Source: an uncultured Clostridia bacterium (GTDB lineage: Bacteria; Bacillota; Clostridia; Christensenellales; Aristaeellaceae). Taken from it: a DNA stretch of 38,684 bases. Positions within the stretch are counted from its first letter, which is position 1. The number at the start of each line of letters is the position of its first letter. The notes under the pieces were generated by a model, which saw only the letters and a program-made list of their open reading frames with translations, was not told the DNA's origin and ran no database searches. Shown here in pieces: positions 34,640-38,684 of this stretch. The translations under genes and the position numbers were made by a program. The stretch lies in assembly GCA_934621485.1 (NCBI GenBank), contig CAKTUS010000018.1, positions 1 to 38,684 on the forward strand. The letters run 5' to 3'.

Positions 34640-34912
34640 GGAGGCATCGGAGGGGCCGCGCGCAGCAAGGCTTTCCTTACGCTCTTTGCCGCCCTGCGAG
34701 CCGCAGGCGAGCAGGCAAAGAGCGCTTCTCAGAAGAAAAGAGCGCCGTCAGGCGACCTTTTTTGACGGCCTGGGTTGTGCCCGTTGGGCGCCCGCTTCCC
34801 TTCGGCACCTGCCGCTGCTTGAGGGACGGAGTCCCTATGCTTTACGTCGCGGCCCTTTTCCCGCGAACCGGCGTAGCCATGCTCGTGGCGCGTACTCTCC
34901 TAATTCTAGCGT
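34640..34912. repeat. Dispersed intergenic repeat, copy 6
   Basis: It contains CGCAGCAAGGCTTTCCTTAC, GCCGTCAGGCGACCTTTTTT and CCGCGAACCGGCGTAGCCAT, modules seen in copies 1, 3 and 5. It is the longest copy and combines two modules. Confidence 0.6.
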
Positions 34913-34919
34913 TTTTCGT

Positions 34920-34958
34920 CAGTCTGCGTCGCGTACCATCGGTACGCGACGCAGACTG
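34920..34958. repeat. Perfect 18-bp inverted repeat with 3-base loop
   Basis: Positions 34920-34937 are exactly complementary to 34941-34958. No U tract follows on either strand, so it is not a typical terminator. It ends the repeat-rich stretch between the ROK-like gene and the tryptophan transporter. Confidence 0.75.
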
Positions 34959-35245
34959 TGTGTTAAAAAGATGGAGCGCTACGGTTGTTCCCTCTTCATG
35001 GAAATTACGCTGCTTGTTTCACGCCCTGCCTTGCCAAGGGAGGGGACGCTCAGCCGGCTGCACCGAGCGCGGGCCATGGATAGCCCAAAACCCAAAGCCA
35101 TCGCATCCCTGACAAAACCAACAATTCAGGCTGCGTGTCAGCGTCCGCAGCTTTTTCCGTTTACAGGCCGGCGGCCGCCGCTGCCCCGGCACTTAAGCGC
35201 CCGCCTTTTTTCCGTCGAAACTGCACGAGCTTGGAAACGAACGGT
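34959..35245. other. Gene-free gap downstream of trpZ
   Basis: No gene is recognised. I could not identify a clear terminator for the leftward transporter operon. Confidence 0.45.
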
Positions 35246-36019
35246 TCAGTTGCCGCACTCGATGCTAATTTCGTTAAACACGCCCAAAATATCCTCCAGG
35301 CGCAAATCAGCCTTTTCCTGGCCGCTTTTGTCCAGCACGGCCTGGCCTTCGTGCATCATCAGCAGGCGGTCGCCGTATTCCAGCGCATAGCGCAGGTTAT
35401 GGGTTACCATTAGGGTGGTCAAATGCTTTTCCTGCACCAACTGACCCGTCAGCCGCATAATGACGTCGGCGGTTTTGGGGTCCAGAGCGGCGGTGTGCTC
35501 GTCCAGAATCAGAAATTCGATGGGCGTCAGGGTGCTCATCAGCAACGCGACGGCCTGCCGCTGGCCGCCGCTGAGCGAGCCTACGGGAATGTTCATCTTG
35601 TCCTCCAGCCCCAGGCCCAGACTGTGCAGCATATCGCGGTAATCATTCGCCCGGCGGCGGTTTACGCCGGGGGTAATGTTGTAGGGCCGGTTTTTGTTAT
35701 CGGCCATGGCCATGTTTTCCAGCAGAGTCATGCCGCCGCAGGCGCCCATAGCGGGGTTTTGATACACACGGCCAATGTTGCGGTAGCGCTTATGCTCCTT
35801 TAGATGGGTAATGTCTTTGCCGTCCATCACAATCTGGCCGCCGTCAGGCTGAATGGAGCCGCAAATCAGGTTTAGCAGGCTGGTTTTGCCGCTGCCGTTG
35901 GAGCCCACTACGCTGATGAATTGCCCCGTGGGAACGGTCAGGCTGAAATGCTTGAACAGCACGTTTTCATTGACGGTGCCGGGGGAATAAACCTTGGTAA
36001 TGCTTTTGAGCTCAAGCAT
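35246..36019 (-). CDS. trpZ: Tryptophan ABC transporter ATP-binding protein (predicted)
   Basis: This 257-residue ATPase has the Walker A loop GSNGSGKTSLLNLICG, the signature LSGGQRQAVAL, Walker B FLILDEHTAAL and a late His in VTHNLRYALEYG. It energises import by the permease encoded upstream, overlapping it by eight bases. The assignment to tryptophan comes from the UGG T-box at the operon start and the known TrpXYZ order; the ATPase sequence alone would only say ABC family. Confidence 0.85.
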   Translation of the reverse strand: MLELKSITKVYSPGTVNENVLFKHFSLTVPTGQFISVVGSNGSGKTSLLNLICGSIQPDGGQIVMDGKDITHLKEHKRYRNIGRVYQNPAMGACGGMTLLENMAMADNKNRPYNITPGVNRRRANDYRDMLHSLGLGLEDKMNIPVGSLSGGQRQAVALLMSTLTPIEFLILDEHTAALDPKTADVIMRLTGQLVQEKHLTTLMVTHNLRYALEYGDRLLMMHEGQAVLDKSGQEKADLRLEDILGVFNEISIECGN

Positions 36020-36893
36020 CTACCTTCACCTTCTTCCTGGAAACGTTGCCCGCAATCAAAATCAGCAGGAACAGCGCGGCGGTTACCAGCTTCAAGTCCT
36101 GAGGCATCAGCCCCAGGGACAGGGCCAGCGCCACGCAGGCTTTGTAGATGATACTGCCCACAATGGCCGCGGTGGAGCTGTTCACTTTCTGCCGGTCTCG
36201 GAAAATATTCACGCCGATAATCACCGCCGCCAGGCCGAATACCATGGCGCCTGTGCCCATGGAGATTTCAAACACCCGGTTTTTTTGAGCCATAACGGCG
36301 CCGGACAGGGCCACCAGCGCGTTGGCGATCACCAGCCCTTCAATTTTCACAATGCCATCGTCGCAGGCCAGCGTGGTTACCACGCTGCGGTTGTCGCCCA
36401 CGGCTCGCAGCAGGAATCCGGCCTTAGTGTTCATAAACAGGTCCAGCAGCACTTTCACAATCAGCACAATGACCAGCACCACCAGCACCTTGGAATAGGG
36501 CTTGAGAAAAGCGGGCAGGCTGCCGACCAGCGGATTGTCAAACAGCGTATCCATATTGAAAAACGGCAGATTGGCCCGGCCGGCAATGCGCAGGTTCACC
36601 GAGTACAGCGCCGTCATGGTGATGATGCCGCTGAGCAGGTCCCGCACCTTGCACTTCACATGAATCAGCCCGGTTACCAGCCCGGCCGCCGCGCCCGCCA
36701 GCGCCGCTGCCAGCAGCGTGAGCGCCGGAGACATGCCCTGAAGGGTGAGCACCGCGCTGACCGCCGCCCCCAGGGGAAAGGACGAATCCACCGTCAGGTC
36801 GGGAAAATCCAGCACGCGATAGGTGATGAGCACGCCCAAAGACAAAATGGCGTAAATCAAGCCTTCTTCCAGAATACCAGTGAGTACAGCCAT
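36012..36893 (-). CDS. trpY: Tryptophan ABC transporter permease (predicted)
   Basis: This 293-residue permease is of the branched-chain/ribose type (LivH/RbsC-like), with about eight hydrophobic segments. It starts at ATG 36893, eight bases after GGGAGGG. VLDFPDLTVDSSFPLGAAVS and LLSGIITMTALYSVNLRIAG are typical of the TrpY/ABC-sub-bind-associated permeases. It lies between trpX and trpZ. Its role in tryptophan uptake is inferred from the operon and T-box. Confidence 0.85.
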   Translation of the reverse strand: MAVLTGILEEGLIYAILSLGVLITYRVLDFPDLTVDSSFPLGAAVSAVLTLQGMSPALTLLAAALAGAAAGLVTGLIHVKCKVRDLLSGIITMTALYSVNLRIAGRANLPFFNMDTLFDNPLVGSLPAFLKPYSKVLVVLVIVLIVKVLLDLFMNTKAGFLLRAVGDNRSVVTTLACDDGIVKIEGLVIANALVALSGAVMAQKNRVFEISMGTGAMVFGLAAVIIGVNIFRDRQKVNSSTAAIVGSIIYKACVALALSLGLMPQDLKLVTAALFLLILIAGNVSRKKVKVDA

Positions 36894-37099
36894 GGGGAAA
36901 GCCCTCCCAAAAAGTAGGTGATGGAACGCAGGGAAAGAGCCGGAAGGCTTTTGTCCATCCGGCCCGGCCGTCATAAAAGCTAGCCTGGCGGCTTTTTCTG
37001 CCAGACACCGTCAGAGGGGCCGCAGCCCCCCTGACAACTTCCCGAAGTGGGTGCTTGGACGGTCTGGCCGGAAGGCTTTTGTCCTTCCGGCATTTTTTG

Positions 37100-38065
37100 T
37101 TACTGCTGGGTTACGTCGATGCCGCGGGCCAGCTCCGCTTCGGGAATGGTAATGCCCAGCGCCGCCGCCACCTCGGGATTGTAGCACATATCGCCGCCCT
37201 CGCTGCTTTCAAACGGAAGGTCGCCGGCAAAAGCGCCCTGCAGCACCTTGGCGGCCATCAGGCCGGTCTGACGGCCCAGCGCCACGTATTCCACACCCTC
37301 GGAGGCGAGACAGCCGTTCTTCACCTGCTCAATTTCACTGCCGAATACAGGCTTCCCGGCGGCGTTGGCCTTGTCCAGAACGGTGGACAGGTAGCTGACC
37401 ACCGTGTTATCGGTCAGGTTGGTCAGGCAATCCACCTTGGGCAGCAGGTTATCCAGCGCCAGGGGAATGTCCGCGCCGGTAGAAATGCCGCTGGACACAA
37501 TGGTGAAGCCATACTGGCCGGCCAGGCTTTCATACAGCTTGAGCTGGCTTTCGGAGTTGGTTTCGCTGGTGGTGTACAAAATGCCGATGCTGGCCGCGTC
37601 CGGCATCAGGGCGCGAATCAGCTTGAGCTGGGCTTCCACGGGCAGCAGGTCGCAGGTGCCGGTGGCGTTCAGGCTGCTGGTGCCATCCTCCTTTGCCAGC
37701 ATGGAGGCCACAGGATCGCTGACGGCGGTGTAAATCACAGGCTTGCCGTTATCCATACAGGCGTTGACGGCCGCCTGAGCCATGGGGGTGGCGATGGCGC
37801 ACACCAGGTCGCAGCTCTGGCTGAGCTGCTGGGCAATTTGCTGAGCCATGCCCATATCCGCCTGCGCGTTTTGAATGACGAAGGTTACGTTTTCACCTTC
37901 CACATAGCCGGCTTCCGCCAGCCCCTGAATGAAACCCTCACGGCAGTTGTCCAGGCTGGGATGCTCGGCGAACTGAGCGATGCCGATGGTCAGGTTCTCG
38001 GCCAGGGCCGAAACGGATAAAACAAGGCAAAGGGCCAAAACCAGAGCGAACAGTTTCTTTTTCAT
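37100..38065 (-). CDS. trpX: Tryptophan ABC transporter substrate-binding protein (predicted)
   Basis: This 321-residue protein is of the ABC_sub_bind family (TrpX type), a periplasmic-binding-protein-like fold. The signal peptide KKKLFALVLALCLVLSVSAL ends in an ALA-E site. VYTAVSDPVAS, the GVEYVALGRQTGLMAAKVL region and MIQNAQAD-like stretches are typical. I start at ATG 38065, because AGGTGG lies about nine bases before it; ATGs at 38074 and 38086 are badly placed. A tryptophan T-box precedes it, which is the main reason for the ligand call. Confidence 0.85.
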   Translation of the reverse strand: MKKKLFALVLALCLVLSVSALAENLTIGIAQFAEHPSLDNCREGFIQGLAEAGYVEGENVTFVIQNAQADMGMAQQIAQQLSQSCDLVCAIATPMAQAAVNACMDNGKPVIYTAVSDPVASMLAKEDGTSSLNATGTCDLLPVEAQLKLIRALMPDAASIGILYTTSETNSESQLKLYESLAGQYGFTIVSSGISTGADIPLALDNLLPKVDCLTNLTDNTVVSYLSTVLDKANAAGKPVFGSEIEQVKNGCLASEGVEYVALGRQTGLMAAKVLQGAFAGDLPFESSEGGDMCYNPEVAAALGITIPEAELARGIDVTQQ

Positions 38066-38104
38066 GGGGTTCATCCACCTTTCCATATGTTTTCATCAGG
38101 TATG

Positions 38105-38385
38105 AAAAAACGCCCCAAGCAACGTCCTTGTTGCTTGAGGCGGAATTTCCGCGGTGCCACTCAATTTCCCCGCTACAGCGGGCTTTCGTTCACGTACCAA
38201 CATACGCGCCACCTGGATAACGGGTGTGGGATCCCGTCGACAGCTACGGCCTGACAAAAAGGCTTTCGCCGCCGCCCTCGGAAGTCCATTCGCCGTTCTG
38301 CCGTGCGCCGTGGTTTCACTCTTCACGGCTCCCTTTGCCACGCCTTGGAACGGGTACTCCTCTTCCTCAACGGTTGATGGGCGTA
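38105..38385 (-). promoter_or_regulatory. T-box riboswitch, predicted tryptophan-specific
   Basis: On the leftward transcript the T-box sequence GTGGCACCGCGG lies at 38149-38160, followed by a terminator stem at 38111-38142 (CAAGCAAC with GTTGCTTG, plus CGCC/GGCG) and six U residues. Stem I contains the AGTA-type loop and ends GAATGGACTTCCGAG, so the specifier codon is read as UGG (38288-38286), tryptophan. Uncharged tRNA-Trp should stabilise the antiterminator and switch on trpXYZ. Confidence 0.9.
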
Positions 38386-38413
38386 TCATACCCCCGTTTG
38401 GCCCGGTTGTCAA
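38385..38413 (-). promoter_or_regulatory. Promoter of the trpXYZ operon
   Basis: On the minus strand TTGACA (38408-38413) and TATGAT (38385-38390) are 17 bases apart, directly upstream of the T-box leader. Confidence 0.85.
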
Positions 38414-38684
38414 GAGGAAAAATAAAACTTTTTTGGGAAAGCTGCCGGAAGCCTTTTTCTGAACAGGCCGGCCCGTTCAAGAACCCGTTTTGGGAAGAAC
38501 ACCGCCTGACTGAGCTGCAAATGCATCCGTTCCATTGGCTGGGGCAACACCCATGCGCGTGCGGGCGCTTTGGCATCGAAAAAAACTGGACTGTTCCCCA
38601 AGCAACGGACAGAAAAATAAGGGGCTATCGTAGAATTTCATAGAATAACGCGGTCTTGCTTCTGATTTCAACGGGAGTAAGACC
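38414..38684. other. Gene-free right edge
   Basis: I recognise no gene, RNA or repeat between the trp promoter and the end of the window. Confidence 0.4.

Noticed and set aside
37067..37100. Terminator-like hairpin between trpX and trpY
   Set aside because: The U tract is on the rightward strand only, while both genes read leftward, so it would not terminate their transcript.
1..38684. CRISPR arrays and tRNA or rRNA genes
   Set aside because: No regularly spaced direct repeats and no recognisable tRNA or rRNA sequence was seen, though short RNAs cannot be excluded by eye.

Overview
This 38.7 kb window looks like chromosome from a Gram-positive, spore-former-lineage Clostridia-type bacterium. 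The support is a Spo0A response regulator, a T-box riboswitch, AGGAGG-type ribosome binding sites before nearly every gene, sigma-A type promoters with 17-bp spacers, and ABC sugar importers that lack their own ATPase. Most genes are moderately GC-rich. An AT-rich insert at about 13.3-15.7 kb stands out. Species cannot be named from the sequence alone.

Region 1 (about 1-13.2 kb) is a carbohydrate island. A leftward operon encodes a sugar-binding lipoprotein or secreted protein, two ABC permeases, an aldo/keto reductase-like protein, a Gfo/Idh/MocA oxidoreductase, a ThuA-like protein, an FG-GAP-like protein and a ketose 3-epimerase-like TIM barrel. Divergent from it, after a decayed IS1-family transposase, are a LacI-type regulator, an FGGY pentulose kinase and L-ribulose-5-phosphate 4-epimerase. 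Copies of TTTACGTAAA lie at both the binding-protein promoter and the lacI promoter, which suggests one regulator controls both.

Region 2 (13.28-15.9 kb) is a foreign insert between two terminators. It holds an IS30 transposase tail fused in frame to a MobC-like relaxosome protein, preceded by a DEDDh exonuclease with TPR-like repeats and a C-terminal NUMOD1-like DNA-binding domain. The exonuclease has its own promoter and a perfect palindrome at the predicted start site.

Region 3 (16-25.3 kb) is a second sugar catabolic locus. A leftward operon encodes a split transketolase and an SDR dehydrogenase. A rightward FadR/GntR regulator follows, then a rightward operon with an RpiB-like isomerase, ABC permease, binding protein, second permease and two tandem RraA-like aldolase/decarboxylase paralogs. 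Three matching GYWWGACRTC-type operators sit at the three promoters, so this appears to be a single local regulon of unknown substrate.

Region 4 (25.8-34.5 kb) is mostly core genes: spo0A, a fliB-like gene interrupted by an in-frame TGA, an RlmD-type rRNA methyltransferase, uvrC, a HAD phosphatase and a ROK-like protein with its own promoter. Region 5 (35.2-38.4 kb) is a leftward trpXYZ-type tryptophan ABC transporter behind a T-box leader whose specifier codon reads UGG. A family of mosaic intergenic repeats is scattered through the gene-poor gaps.
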